Assembly (NCBI GenBank): GCA_963969595.1
Contig: OZ018413.1
Span: 5,856,711-5,920,710, forward strand
Direction: 5' to 3'
Source of the DNA: Neckera pumila
Taxonomy: Eukaryota; Streptophyta; Bryopsida; Hypnales; Neckeraceae
DNA: 64,000 bases
The notes below the pieces were generated by a model. It was not told the DNA's origin and searched no databases. It saw only the letters and a list, made by a program, of their open reading frames with translations. Below are positions 16,001 to 27,130 of this stretch, piece after piece. Both the position numbers and the translations under genes were made by a program. How positions within the stretch are numbered: position 1 is the stretch's first letter; every line of letters begins with the position of its first letter.

Positions 16001-18348
16001 TATATGATTCTGATCATGGGGAGACCACCGCATGAATCATGGAGAACATTCTCTTGATACTGTTGTGTAAAAGTTCTTGAAATGTTCCAATATTATTGTA
16101 AACCTTATCGTTGATAACTGACTTGAGTTCCAAAACATCAAACGAACTAGTTTGAGTATAATTATGTGTTAGGAATGTGTACATGGTTTTTTAGGCATTG
16201 CCGCCGATGATTGACATTCTGCCCGAAGCTCGCATGAATCTGGTCCTTTACCACCTGAAACACGGTGGTGAGTGCGTATGTAAGAACTCATACGGCAAAG
16301 TCATATCATTTAATCCACTTGTGATGGAGTATTGGCATGAATCATGTTTCTAGTGCTGTCAGAACATGAGGCTCACATTGACATGCACACTGTTTGGGAC
16401 AGAGCAGAGACCAAAGAAGGGTACAATCTGGTGAAGACGTTCGAGCCAAGTACTCCGCAAGAGTACATTGTGAAGGCTGTGAGTTGCGCTAGTCTGGGAC
16501 AAGAGATTGAAAATGCAGAGTTGCTAAGGCAAGCCCAGCAGTACTTCCAGTTAGTGGGAGCTTCGGCTAGTGAGTGTGACACTATTCCCGGTCGTCAGTG
16601 TATGGCATCCTGCCACTTTCTCCTCAAGCAGTTTGACGATGCTCTCACCTATCTTAAGGTAAGGTTCGGGGTGTTCTTTCTGTCATTTCTAAGCATTTTA
16701 CAATAGACAAACTGTAGTAGTAAGCTTTCATTGTGAGATCTCTTAATAAAGATCGATCAGTGGAGAGATCCCATAAGGGATTACAAGTGCCAATCTCTCT
16801 TCAGATCAGAGTGTTCATCAGTTCGGTATGTGCACCGGGAATCGACACGTGAAATGAATTTTCTGTGTACATTTCAGGTGTGATGATTCTGGGTGCTCAT
16901 ACCTTGATTTCGTATGCAATCATTCAAAGTGGGAAGTTGTGGACCACTATTGAAGGGATAGTAGAGAACTTCATTTCCATTTGAAGATCAGTGGCAACAG
17001 ACATTAGTAGCCAAGTCATGCTTACACCCAACTTGCTTAAATTATGGCCTAACGAGTGTTGGTTGGAAGAGGTGAGTTGTGGTTGGAAATAGGGGTCAGT
17101 CAAAAGGATTCGAAATCAGGTCTCTGATGGTTTTAGTATCCGTTATCACTATTTCTGCAGATGAGAAGATTGGGAAGTAATCTGTTGCTTTGGTTGTATA
17201 TATGACATGGTCCACTTGTCGTATGTGTGGCAGTCCATAAAAGATTATTCTGAAGGGCAGGATGAATTCAACTGGAACTATGGAATGTCACTAGCTGCGT
17301 CAGGGAATTATCAGGAGGCGGAGGAGGCGTTGCTGCAGATTAGCGATGACAATTTTCGTAGCGAATACTGTTACCAAGCATGGCTTTGCTATTGTTACAT
17401 TGCAACAGGCAAAGCCGGCCTTGCATTGGAGCTGTATTTGAGCACAGAGGCTTCCAGTGCATCCTTCAGGTTGCAGGCAATGTGTCTTCTGCCTAGTGTA
17501 ATTTTGATCAGAATCTCTTGGAAAAAGGTCAAATCCTCAGGTGGAACCCCCATTTCCATCACTCTAGTTATTTCAGCAATATAATTTCTCATTAAGCGAG
17601 TTGAAACTCAGAAAGTTGGAGAAAATGAAAAATATGTTTACTGCAAATTTTCAAGGTAGAATTGCAGGGATCTCCTTCTTTGACATCCAGAGAAGCCAAT
17701 TTCCATATTCTATTGTACCTTGAACCGTCATTGAATATTAGGTTTTGCTTTTGTGCTGAATCTTTGCAAGGGACAGTTCAATTCACTTTTCTATTAGTCT
17801 CATTATTCTATAGGAGAAAATTCAAGTAAACTGATGGATATGGGTGTAAGTTCCCATCTTAATGCAAAGATCTGAAACAGAGCCTGAGAAATTAAATGTT
17901 GAGAACAACGAATTAATTGTTGTACATGTTTTCTTGTGACTACAGTTTGTTGCTGCTAATTGCCAACGAGTGCTACAAAACGGAACAGTATTTATTTGCT
18001 GCAAAAGCCTTTGATCTACTCGGACGAATGGACGACTCCTCTGAATTTTGGGAAGGCAAAAGGGGAGCCTTAGTTGGAGTTTTTCAGAATGTTGTCTCAG
18101 GCGAAGAGCCCAAAGAGACGCTCTTGGATATTCTCGCTCTTCTTCAAAATTCAAACAAGCCCGAGGTGCGCATGCATTCATCTTCAAAGGTTTCACTTGT
18201 GCAGATAGAAATAGTTATATTTTAGGGGTTTAGGGTTTAGGGTTAATGAACCCTTACGTTAGTATTTGTGTGTGTACATTGTGCATTGAAGGCTGAGTAC
18301 ATTGTGCGGACTATCAAGAAATGGGCCAAGGAGTGCATTACCTTGTGA
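13093..18348 (+). CDS. IFT56: Intraflagellar transport protein 56 (IFT56/TTC26/DYF-13), 11 exons, 566 aa
   Basis: TPR-repeat subunit of the IFT-B train that moves cargo along cilia. In Chlamydomonas and zebrafish this family is needed to deliver motility components. Exons: 13093-13257, 13945-14140, 14288-14483, 14841-14934, 15396-15431, 15671-15802, 16195-16267, 16363-16658, 17234-17469, 17946-18165, 18292-18348. Phases are consistent and the length is close to human TTC26 (about 554 aa). Strong family landmarks: [20 protein letters not shown] (33-52), [84 protein letters not shown] and the C-terminal [10 protein letters not shown]. Exon 3 to exon 4 needs a GC donor (AG|GCAACT at 14484); every other intron is GT-AG. 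A segment of about 15 residues near 297-312 (around [14 protein letters not shown]) has no counterpart in the animal protein. Its presence implies motile cilia, in plants meaning flagellated sperm. Confidence 0.95.
14551..14582. repeat. Perfect 32-bp palindrome inside an IFT56 intron
   Basis: The half-arm TTTCGTGCCAGAGAGT is followed immediately by its exact reverse complement, with no spacer. It lies in the GC-AG intron (14484-14840), 67 bases after the donor. In the pre-mRNA it could form a tight hairpin just downstream of the non-canonical splice site. Confidence 0.95.
18221..18244 (+). repeat. Short interstitial telomere-type repeat in the last IFT56 intron
   Basis: TTTAGGGG followed by two further TTTAGGG units and GGTTAA, the plant telomere motif. 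Three units is short and may be a telo-box regulatory motif or chance. It lies in the intron between 18165 and 18292. Confidence 0.6.
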
Positions 18349-20230
18349 CTGATCCGCCCACAAGTAGGGAGGGGGGCAACTTTGTGAAGGTGACAAGTTT
18401 GGGTAAAGTTACCTTCAATTTTATCCTCTTGCTTGGGCTCTGGTTTAATACTTTTTAACATCTTTGGAGTATGCTTCAATGAATTTTGGATGCATAAAGG
18501 ATACACTATACAATAGTCTCCTACAATCTTGAACCTTTACCTATCAGTTGAGAATTTATAAGTAATTCTTTATGCCATAGAAAATTATGTCAATACTTAT
18601 CTTTTGTTTGTAATATTATTTTAACATTTTGCATTCTTCGATTGGATGTCATTTTAACATTTAAACCTTATTATGAACAAGTATTGCACGTATTGTTGAA
18701 ATACGTGAAACTTTTGAAGCTTCTTAGACAAATGGAAAGTACAATAATGATTCAAATTGATGTTATCATCACAATTGGGTTTCCCAAATCTTTCAAGGTC
18801 AATAATGATACAATTGGATAATGCAATAACAAAAGGATTATTTTGTTGCAATCATTGGTGGATTGAATTCCATGACATTGGTGTGGTGAATCATGAATAA
18901 GAAAGTCTAGAATAAATGTAATAAATAGACTGGACAAGGTAGTTTTCAAGAAGAATGGTGAACAAGAAAATGTTGGAAAGTAGATAAGATATGGTACTGA
19001 TAGAGTGCACTCAAGAAAATGAGGTGAGCTGTACAAGGAGGTGGTACAAAGAGATTTCACGTGGTTGCAAGAGTGCACAAAAAAGTTGAAAGATTTGCAT
19101 AAGATAGTGTACTACATAAAAAAGTATAAGAAACAATTTGAACTACAAGACTCCAAGACATATTGTATTCCAAATGGATTTTTACATTCATGAATGCTTA
19201 TACCTTAATTGGATAGAATTCATTTTCTTATAACATACAATCATCATGCTAAAACAAACACTTTGATCCCAAAGTCCTTCAATTTGTTGTTATTATTTTG
19301 AAGGGTTTTCTTGTCCCACATTATTTTTGTATTTGGCATTGTGTTTGTCATATCATGTTGCGTTTGTATCAGTAAAACATGTATTTGGTGTATTGGACAA
19401 CTATTCCTATATGTCTTCAACTATTCTAAAAATATTTGGGAACATCTGGATGTATTATAGATATATTCTATGGATATATTTTTGTATGTTAGATGTTATT
19501 TGTCAAACAAGCAGTGTTTGATGTCAAATTGCTATATTTGACAAAACAACCATTGTTGTTCTAATTGTGCATTCTAGGCAATTATTGTAGACGTAGTAGG
19601 AATCAATGTGAGGTAAGTTGAAATAGTTTTTGAATATAGGTGAGTTGAAATAGTAGAAATTGTTGATCCCATTTGAGATGCTAGATTATATACCATCCCC
19701 AAAACTATGAGTGACACTATACTTTATCGCCTTTTTGAAGTAGTATTAGCCGATTGCTCCTTATAATTTATTAAAAAAATTGTATCGACTCCTAGTTGGA
19801 ACCAGAAAAACACTTTATTACTTTGGTAGCTATTATGCAATTTCTTGTGACTTTTAACTAAATTGATTTATTATTAGTCTAAATAATTGCCTTTCTACCT
19901 TAAATTTCTAAAATGTTTGAAGTTAAACCAAAACTTATTGAAATTTGGTATTATTTAGACCCCACAAAGTGGCTCTTTACATAAGACTATTAGAATGTTG
20001 AAAAAAAATAAGTAGATAAGACAATATACAATGTTCTACAAGTTAGGTATAAGATTGAGGGCCTAGATGGATGTTGCATTTGTTTCCAAGAAGTCAATAA
20101 TTGCATTTATTGCAAGTAGGGAGTTTTTGTTTAGAATTTTGAGTGTATAGAGTGAAATCATAGGTATAATATTGAGGTTCATTGTTGAATGCAATTGAGT
20201 GATTGCAAGAAAGACTGGTACTATTTTGTG
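18349..20230. repeat. Dispersed repeat R, copy 1, and IFT56 downstream DNA
   Basis: From about 18650 to 20230 the sequence is homologous, in the same order, to 27130-28107 plus 28609-29050. Shared blocks include TTTCTTAGACA, GACAACTATTCC and AAAACACTTTATTACTT. No ORF longer than about 110 codons is convincing. It is an old non-coding repeat of unknown class. I see no terminal repeats that fix its boundaries. Confidence 0.55.
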
Positions 20231-20336
20231 TCACAATTGACATAACAGAGTTGTCATTAGCTATAATTTTTGAAGCATGAAACCAATTTTCTAATTTACT
20301 TACTCAAAGAATTTTTCTATGCCTTTCCTTCATAGG

Positions 20337-21552
20337 CACTAGAAGAAAAACTTATCCGGCACAACCGGCTACTATACAACTAGTGTCTTATACAACTGTC
20401 TTGCAACTAAAGTCCTCTCTATTAGCACCAAATCTAACTTCGTTGTTTTATGTTGTTGTTTTACAGCATTGATACATTGTTTTAGTTGCAAAGAAGTCAA
20501 TCTATAGTTGCGAAGAAGTCAATCTATACTTGCAAAAAAGGACTAGAAAACAACTAGAAAAAAACTGCAACTGTAAAATAACCAAAGTTCTTCACTAGTT
20601 GCTTCCTAATTGCTTTCTAGTCGTATACTATTTGTTTCTTAGTCATTTTCTATACTATTAGAAATTTAGCCTTTTTGTTGATTTGGTTGCATAGATTTGA
20701 TTCACTTTTCTATTGATTTGGAGAATGATTTGTTGATTTGGAAAAAATCATTAGAAAAGTGAACCAAATGAATGCCACCAAATCAACAAAAAAATTGGAT
20801 TTTCTAATTGTGAAACTAGTTGTTTCTTAATTGCTTTTAAGTTGTATACTAGTTGTTTCTTAGTTGTTTTCTAGTCATTTTCTAGTTGTTTCCTAGTTGC
20901 TTTTAAAGTTCATTCCCATTTGTCTTATATCAATTGTCCCATATCAATTGTAAAGACTACCATTAGATTGGACATATAAGACTTGTAAATTGTTGTAGTC
21001 TTATGAAATTACTTTTTTTGATTTAATTCTAAGATTTCTATGATTTGTAGGTTTCTACAGATTTTCATTTTCTATCATTTGTAGATTTCTACAATCTATA
21101 GAAATAAAAAAAGATTTAAAATCCAAGAAATTTTTAAAAACTATAAAATTGTAAAGTTTCTTAATTGATGAAATCTATTAAATTCTATTATTTAAATTCT
21201 TGAAATTTAGGACTAAGGTAGATTTGGAATTTTGAAATCTAAAAAAATCTAGATTTGAAATTCAAAAATCTAGAAGAAAAGTAGATCTGAAATTATAAAA
21301 ATCTAGGAAAAAATGGTTTATCTAAAACTCAAAAATCTAGAAAAAAGGTAATTCTGACAATTTGGAATCTACAGATCAATGAAAATAATATTCTAAAACA
21401 AACAAGTCGCACATGAGATGGTGTCCACAGCAACTACAAGTCTACCAAGAAGTCTCCACATTATCACCAGTCGCAAAGTAGGCACAAGTGTCCTATGCAA
21501 CTGAAAACTAGTTGCATAGTGTATTTGCAAAACCCCTCATTTCCTTTTAGTG
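20337..21552. mobile_element. Non-autonomous CACTA (En/Spm-type) element, 1.2 kb
   Basis: The left terminus CACTAGAAGAAAAAC and the right terminus, whose reverse complement is CACTAAAAGGAAATG, share the CACTA(G/A)AAG(A/G)AAA pattern of plant CACTA transposons. Both ends are flanked by the trinucleotide AGG (20334-20336 and 21553-21555), the 3-bp target duplication expected for this superfamily. The interior has no transposase frame. It holds many degenerate copies of a motif like TAGTTGTTTCTTAG (20585-20920), resembling CACTA subterminal repeats, and a nested inverted repeat of about 55-bp arms (20660-20815). Confidence 0.75.
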
Positions 21553-21555
21553 AGG

Positions 21556-23500
21556 CTACCTTCTTCTTAAAGGTTTATATACTAAATATATTTTTCACAT
21601 TTTTTAAAATTGTTTTTCTATTTATACAGTGCTTCCAGAAAAAAAATGAATATTGTGAAAAACACTACAAAAAACAGTTAGTCTTTCTTGCAACCACCCA
21701 ATTATAGAAAATTGGGTGCTTACAAAAAGACTTGTATTGTTTCCTATTGACTTCTACAAGTCAATTAAATGGACAAAAAGATTTGTATTTTTTCCTATTA
21801 ACTTCTAAGAGTCAATTATTCATAGAGTAGACAATTGAAAATACAGGCAAATTTTTTATGAAGTCAATTCTGGTCAAACATTCACAAAATGTTCATACAA
21901 TGTGTGAATATGTATTCCATATTAGGAATATAATTTTTTTTCAAATCAAATGTCTAGATCAAAAGTTATAATGTTATTAGTTTTTTTGGCAGTCCAAGCA
22001 ATTGGGGCATCTTTGGAGCATCTTTTGCTAAAAGGCTCATCAATTTCTGAAAAGGCATATACGTAACAAGTAAAACCAAATTTTAGCTCTCAAATCACAA
22101 ACTGAAAGGAGTCAAATTTTGTTAGCTATATCATAATGATTTCAAAAAGAAAAGAAAAATTCTTCTAATTTTAAGCCTATTATCTTGCAATCTTTGAAGT
22201 CAGAGTTCTTGAAATTATTCCTAAATATTCCAAATGTTGTCTTTAACTTTTTACTATTTGGATTTCAAACAAAAAATGTCCTCATTGTATAAGAAATCGT
22301 TAAAAGATGGCTAGTGTATTGCAAATTCATTTAATCTCTTTGTATTGTATAGTGATCTAGAATAAGCCATGATAGATAGGTTCAAGAAATCATCAAAAGA
22401 TGACTAGTATATTGCCAATTCACTCAATCTCTTTGCATTGTATAGTGATCTAGGGTATGCCATAATAGATAGGTCTAATTGTCTTGAAATTTTTTATGCA
22501 TACTCTCAACAAGCTTATTAATCCAAAAACGCTAAAGTGAACGTTCTGCATCCAATGGTGGCCAAAAAAAATTGCTGACTCCAAGAAAGCCAATTTTCAT
22601 CCCATTTTTTTGGGAAAGTGATTGTGGAGATGAACTCAATCATAGATAGCCAAAAAAAGGCTCTGTAAATGTACACTCATTTTTAGGTAGCCCAGATTCA
22701 TTGAAGATGGCAAAGAGATTGACATACACCCATTCTGCCTTTCTTGCAATTTTCTTCAAAACAACATAGGATGTTGGCTTCTGCAGTATTTCACAAGTTT
22801 TTTATATTGCTAGGGGCAGTGTGTTCTTCCACTATTGCGGTATGACCAATCCAAATTCTCCCCGTGGTGACCAGTCCGATGTTTAAAGGTTAAATAGTTA
22901 AACTATCTCCAAAAGTTGAAAGGTATATGAGCGTATATTTTGACCTATAAGCCTTTGAAATTAGGCTTTATAAATTTTAAAATTGTCCAAAAAAGGATAG
23001 TACAAACCATAGTAGGAGGGATTTTGAGCAAATTTTTGCTAAATAGCAATCGATAAAAAATAAATTATAGGGAATATTGGTGAGATATTCTTCCTCTTTC
23101 AGTGGATGAAATCGCAATAAGCTAGCAAATCTTGGAATCATATCACTCTAATTTGGTTGAATGTATATTCTTTTGATGAATAAATGATTTTTCATCAATA
23201 TATATTGCACATTTCATCCATTTTAGTGGACATAAAAAACAAAGACGTGATTAGTTAGATTGAAGCCCTAAATGTAAGGACTTGGAATATACCTACTTAG
23301 GGCTAGCTTACATGTGAGCCCGGTGGGCAGAAAAAGCAACTAGAAGACAAACACAGTACCACTAGTGATCGGTAAGCGTGGAAGGAGGAGAGAGAGCTCT
23401 ACTGATTTCGGTGTATCTCACACTGTAGAAGGAGCATAAAAGTGCCTTCTATATTTCGGCATTGTTGACTGCACCCACCCACCGATACATATAAGGAGGC
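21556..23500. other. AT-rich intergenic DNA with a 93-bp tandem duplication
   Basis: No gene was recognised. Two tandem copies of a 93-bp unit (each starting AAGAAATC, at 22291 and 22384) share ATTGTATAGTGATCTAG. A TTAA-bounded stretch at 22518-22893 has a left interior (GAACGTTCTGCATCC) and right interior (GGTGACCAGTCCGATG) resembling the element at 23503-23732, so it is probably a diverged longer relative. Confidence 0.45.
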
Positions 23501-23502
23501 CT

Positions 23503-23732
23503 TTAACCCTTGAACGCCGCCGAGGACGTTCTGCGTCCTTTGAATGACAAAGAATCTTTCCCTACAAGACAGAAGTGCAACTTTTCATCCTCGGTATTAG
23601 GAGTAAGAAGGAAAGATCTTCAACAGTTCTTTGACTTCCAATGAATGTATTAGGCTTTTTCAAAGTAGATGATGTCACACGGAATCACAACACATGATTT
23701 CCATGGCTACCGGTCCGTCCTTCAAGGGTTAA
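23503..23732. mobile_element. Short TTAA-flanked MITE, second family (230 bp)
   Basis: Begins TTAACCCTTGAACG and ends CCTTCAAGGGTTAA, so CCCTTGAA terminal inverted repeats sit between TTAA duplications. The interior includes GACAAAGAATCTTTCCC and GATTTCCATGGC. A left-truncated relative lies at about 32165-32388, and the larger TTAA element at 32385 was inserted at that relative's right border. Confidence 0.65.
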
Positions 23733-23887
23733 AATGTACATCCTATTCTTTTGATGGAATGCATGAGGTAAGCAACTTATTCCTTCTGTTTTTTAGTGCT
23801 TTTCATTGTTAAAATGAAATCTCATTTATGACTTGTTCCCGTTGATGAGAGGATTCTGGTGCATGGATTCATGGAAGCATTACAATA

Positions 23888-24260
23888 GGGGTAGTCACGG
23901 CTCCTTCATCCCGTTCCGTGAAGGTCGAGAAGAAGGACCTGGCGCTCTGTAGTTGGCCCGCCGCGTCTTGCGCCGGCTCCTTTCTGTGAAGGTTGAGAAG
24001 AGTCGTTCTCTTCCTCCGAAAGACAAGAACGGATGTGAAGAAGTTTAAGCAAAGGTTTGAGGTTCGCAGTCTGCTCCGTGATTGGTTTGCTGTGGTTGCC
24101 GTGGTACTGTGCAAGTGAACCTTGTCGGAGGTTTCATTTTCGCTGCAAAAGGGGTATCACAGCTCCTCCACAAAACAGGGCCCCCCATTGGCTCCCCATT
24201 TCATGCGCTGAAGAAATTTCTCAGAGAAAATCTAAACCTAGAAGGTGCTGTGACTACCCC
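23888..24260. mobile_element. TA-flanked inverted-repeat element, 373 bp
   Basis: Left end GGGGTAGTCACGGC; right end GCTGTGACTACCCC, its near-perfect reverse complement. TA dinucleotides flank both sides (23886-23887 and 24261-24262), as in Tc1/mariner-type MITEs. It is unusually GC-rich for this window. It contains a diverged internal duplication around CCGTGAAGGTCGAGAAG and CTGTGAAGGTTGAGAAG. Short ORFs are present on both strands, but none looks like a transposase. Confidence 0.6.
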
Positions 24261-24262
24261 TA

Positions 24263-24979
24263 ATATGTACGATGTGAATCTTCTATGAATAAGCGATGAA
24301 TAATTCATGTTTCAAGTTGTACCTAAGGTCCTCGTCACGGCTCACGGAAGGATCATTCTGCTCTCCCAGTTTCACAACTGCCACCAAACAAAGAGAGTAT
24401 AATGAGTCTAAACGGCAATGACCAAGTGGACTTGTCCCAGACAGTCACTTGTGGGCACTCAGCCACAACAGATTTCTCTTCAGCATTCTAGCTCTAGCTT
24501 CAGCAAAAACAAATTTCTGATCAGTAACAACAAATTCTCTTCAGCAACTACAAATGTCTGATCAACAACAACAGATTATTTTCCCTTCTACAACAGCAAA
24601 TCGAAGGGCTCGGTGCCCAAATTTTGCAGTTGCAACATCAGCAACCTATTCAGGAGTGGCAATGACTCCAAGAATCCAGGATTCAAAACCCTCGGTGGTT
24701 ATATCACGTCGGGCGGGAGGACTGGGAGGATGGGTGGTGGAGCTCACGGCTCGGGCACAGGGCCCACTGCCACGAGTCCCCCCAAAAAGCTCGATGCGGG
24801 GTAGGGTATTTAACGTCTCGCCTGATCCACAGGCTAGCTGATTTTATGTTATCCAGGGGAAACCAATGAAAAACTTGTTTGTTGATTGGCCCTCCTCTAA
24901 AGTAGGCCACATTCTTTTCTAGCCTTGCAGCTTTTCCGAAGCACGTACTCTAGTGCTCCACCACTCAGGCATCCGGGGA
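24263..24979. other. Intergenic; possible coding remnant rich in Gln and Gly codons
   Basis: At 24550-24810 one plus frame reads LQQQIEGLGAQILQLQHQQ before a stop, and another reads GGRTGRMGGGAHGSGTG. The composition suggests an old protein-coding scrap such as a glutamine-rich protein, but no family was recognised and the frames are broken. The rest holds nothing identifiable. Confidence 0.3.
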
Positions 24980-25234
24980 TGACGTCACGTGCAATCGAGA
25001 TTGTCAAACCCGAAAGAACCGCGTTGAAATATCAAACAGGAACTGTAACTTACTGTGCGTTGAAAACGTACACGTACTTGCAGCGTTGAACAAGAGGACA
25101 ATCCTGTTCAACGTACGCTACCGACTCGCTGGACCCTGGGGATCGATAGTATCGCGTTGAATGGGGCGGGAACTGCAACTATGATTTGCATGCGAAAGAG
25201 GACACTTCCAGTTAGCATATGCAGTAGTATATAA
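24980..25234 (+). promoter_or_regulatory. Promoter of the NC/LRAT-domain gene
   Basis: A palindromic bZIP-type site TGACGTCA (24980-24987) overlaps a G-box CACGTG (24986-24991). Four forward copies of GCGTTGAA (25021, 25057, 25083, 25154) and one reverse copy TTCAACGT (25107) follow. A TATATAA box lies at 25228-25234, about 220 bp before the ATG. Clustering of five near-identical octamers within 141 bp suggests cooperative transcription-factor binding. The factor is unknown to me. Confidence 0.65.
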
Positions 25235-25454
25235 CTACGTTGTGTCAGAACTTGAGATCCATAAGCCACGACCAACACTCCCAGCCACTGAAAAAACATG
25301 CACACTCTGCTGCTTAAAATTGGAACTTATACTTGGAACCCGGCCACTCTTCTCATCGATCAATTGGAAGTCCTTCAGAAAGCTTGATTCATCTGGGTTC
25401 AACTTGGTGAGTGTCAGATAAGAGATCGAATTCGCCGTTGTAGCTAGATCGATA

Positions 25455-26171
25455 ATGTCAGGGCGAATAACAGGCACCATCCGTAGCGTGAGAGTGTCTG
25501 CATTCCCGCATGCGCAGGAGCCTGTCTGGACCAGCGAGTCGAATTCTCTCCAAAATCTTCGTGAAGGCGATCACGTCTGGTGCCACGTCCGAGGCTATAA
25601 AAACGCCATCCAACACCACGGCATCTTCGACGGCACTGGCGTCTACCATTTCGACTCAGTCGAAGTTGACGAAGACGTCGACGTCAAGCCGGACTACTAC
25701 TCGACCTGCTCAACCTGCATATCCATGCTCAACCAGCGCAAGAAAGCTGGGCTAGGATCCAATGGCGTTCGTTTCAACTGCCTCAGTTGCTTCTCCCACA
25801 AGAAGAATGTTTACCGCAGTGAATACGAGGCATCAATTGTAGAACTTGTATGGAGGGAGACGGGGAGTCGGAGCACGCAAGTGTGCATTCGATCCGGGGA
25901 AGAGGTGGTGAGAGTGGCCAAGTGGTTCTACGAGAATAATAAGTTCGGGAAATACGAATTGATGTCTCGTAACTGTGAAGACTTTGCAAGATGGTGCAAG
26001 ATCGGGAAGCTGGGGAGCAAGCAGGTGACGAGGGCGGAGGTTTTGGCTGGGGTGTTGGAAGTTAGCTTCGTGGGAAGCTCGTTGACGTATGTGTCACTGA
26101 AAGGGATAAGGAAATTGCATGAACACAAGCTTACGAAACTTGGAAATCTGGTTGAGAAGCCTCTGTTGTGA
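25455..26171 (+). CDS. Intronless NC/LRAT-domain protein, 238 aa
   Basis: Member of the LRAT/NlpC-P60-like family, in the plant branch called NC-domain proteins. The domain spans about residues 35-185: LREGDHVW starts the fold, HHGIFDG (54-60) and YHF (His65) supply the histidines, and NCEDFARWC carries the predicted nucleophile Cys174. These fit the His-His-Cys arrangement of LRAT-type thiol acyltransferases and phospholipases. The middle (CLSCFSHKKNVYRSEY, 109-124) matches the plant-type linker. A cysteine-rich pair (CSTC, 85-88) precedes it. Animal relatives transfer fatty acyl groups between lipids; the substrate of plant members is not settled, so none is claimed. The C-terminus is moderately hydrophobic around 197-216 and could be membrane-associated. 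It is a single exon and GC-richer than its surroundings, with its own TATA box at 25228. Confidence 0.9.
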   Translation: MSGRITGTIRSVRVSAFPHAQEPVWTSESNSLQNLREGDHVWCHVRGYKNAIQHHGIFDGTGVYHFDSVEVDEDVDVKPDYYSTCSTCISMLNQRKKAGLGSNGVRFNCLSCFSHKKNVYRSEYEASIVELVWRETGSRSTQVCIRSGEEVVRVAKWFYENNKFGKYELMSRNCEDFARWCKIGKLGSKQVTRAEVLAGVLEVSFVGSSLTYVSLKGIRKLHEHKLTKLGNLVEKPLL

Positions 26172-27130
26172 CCACGTAAATAATGGGGTACAGTTGCGAA
26201 TGTGCAGCAGTGATTTAGTCTGAATTTACTTGTGAATTATTTTTTCCTGCGAATCCTGCGAATCCAGGCGAGCTCACCGACAGAAAGCTAGACTAGCAGC
26301 CCTTGAAGTTCCCCTCAGCCTGCGCATCTCAAGCAAGAAACTTGGAAAACTTTTTGAGATGCCTCTGTTTTGACATGGAGAAGTGCTCGTACGTGCACTC
26401 GTGCAGCGGTATGTGATTTAGTGTGGGCAGTGTATTTGTCGGACGTACCTCAGTGATCAAAGGGAGATGACATTCTTGAGCCAATTGGAAGCTCATCCTT
26501 TTTGTAGAAATCAGTTGTAGGCATACGGGTAAACTAGTAGCACAATTGTTGCAACATTTGCAACAGCATTCTTCTGTACAATACAAGAAAACTTAGCAAT
26601 TTTTTCAGTTCGCAAGAATTGGATTCTAAACTGAATAGCACTTCCAAAATTGGGATGGAAATTTGTAAAGATGAGCACGTGACCCTCTGTGTGGATCAGC
26701 ATATGAGAATGGGTCGAGATAATGTGTACTTCCTGTAAATTAGATGATGCATGGACTCATGGAGCTAGAGGAGAGTCTGGTGTCATCGATCAATTTTGTT
26801 AAATATGCGTTATTTGGGGCCTATAATTCATTTGTAACCTGCATTTGCACAGAGCTGTTATTACAAGGGCATGTGGAGATTTTTGTTTCCAGCCATGAGC
26901 TGTAATGATTTACAAACTCATGGAATTCTGTCAATTTGCCGACAGAACTGATGTTAATGGTAACATCCATCATCGATAACATTATTGAACCGCTTGGCAG
27001 ATCATCCTTTTGAAAGAACCTCGTGCAACAGTGCAATTGTAAAAGTCATTTTTTGGCCTTCTTTTGGAATCTTCGTATGGAGGCTCCAAGAATTTGGTTG
27101 TTCAAGCTACCAATGCTTGGCAAATTTTGT
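26172..27130. other. Intergenic region downstream of the NC/LRAT gene
   Basis: Presumed 3' UTR followed by sequence with no recognised gene or element. Confidence 0.4.
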
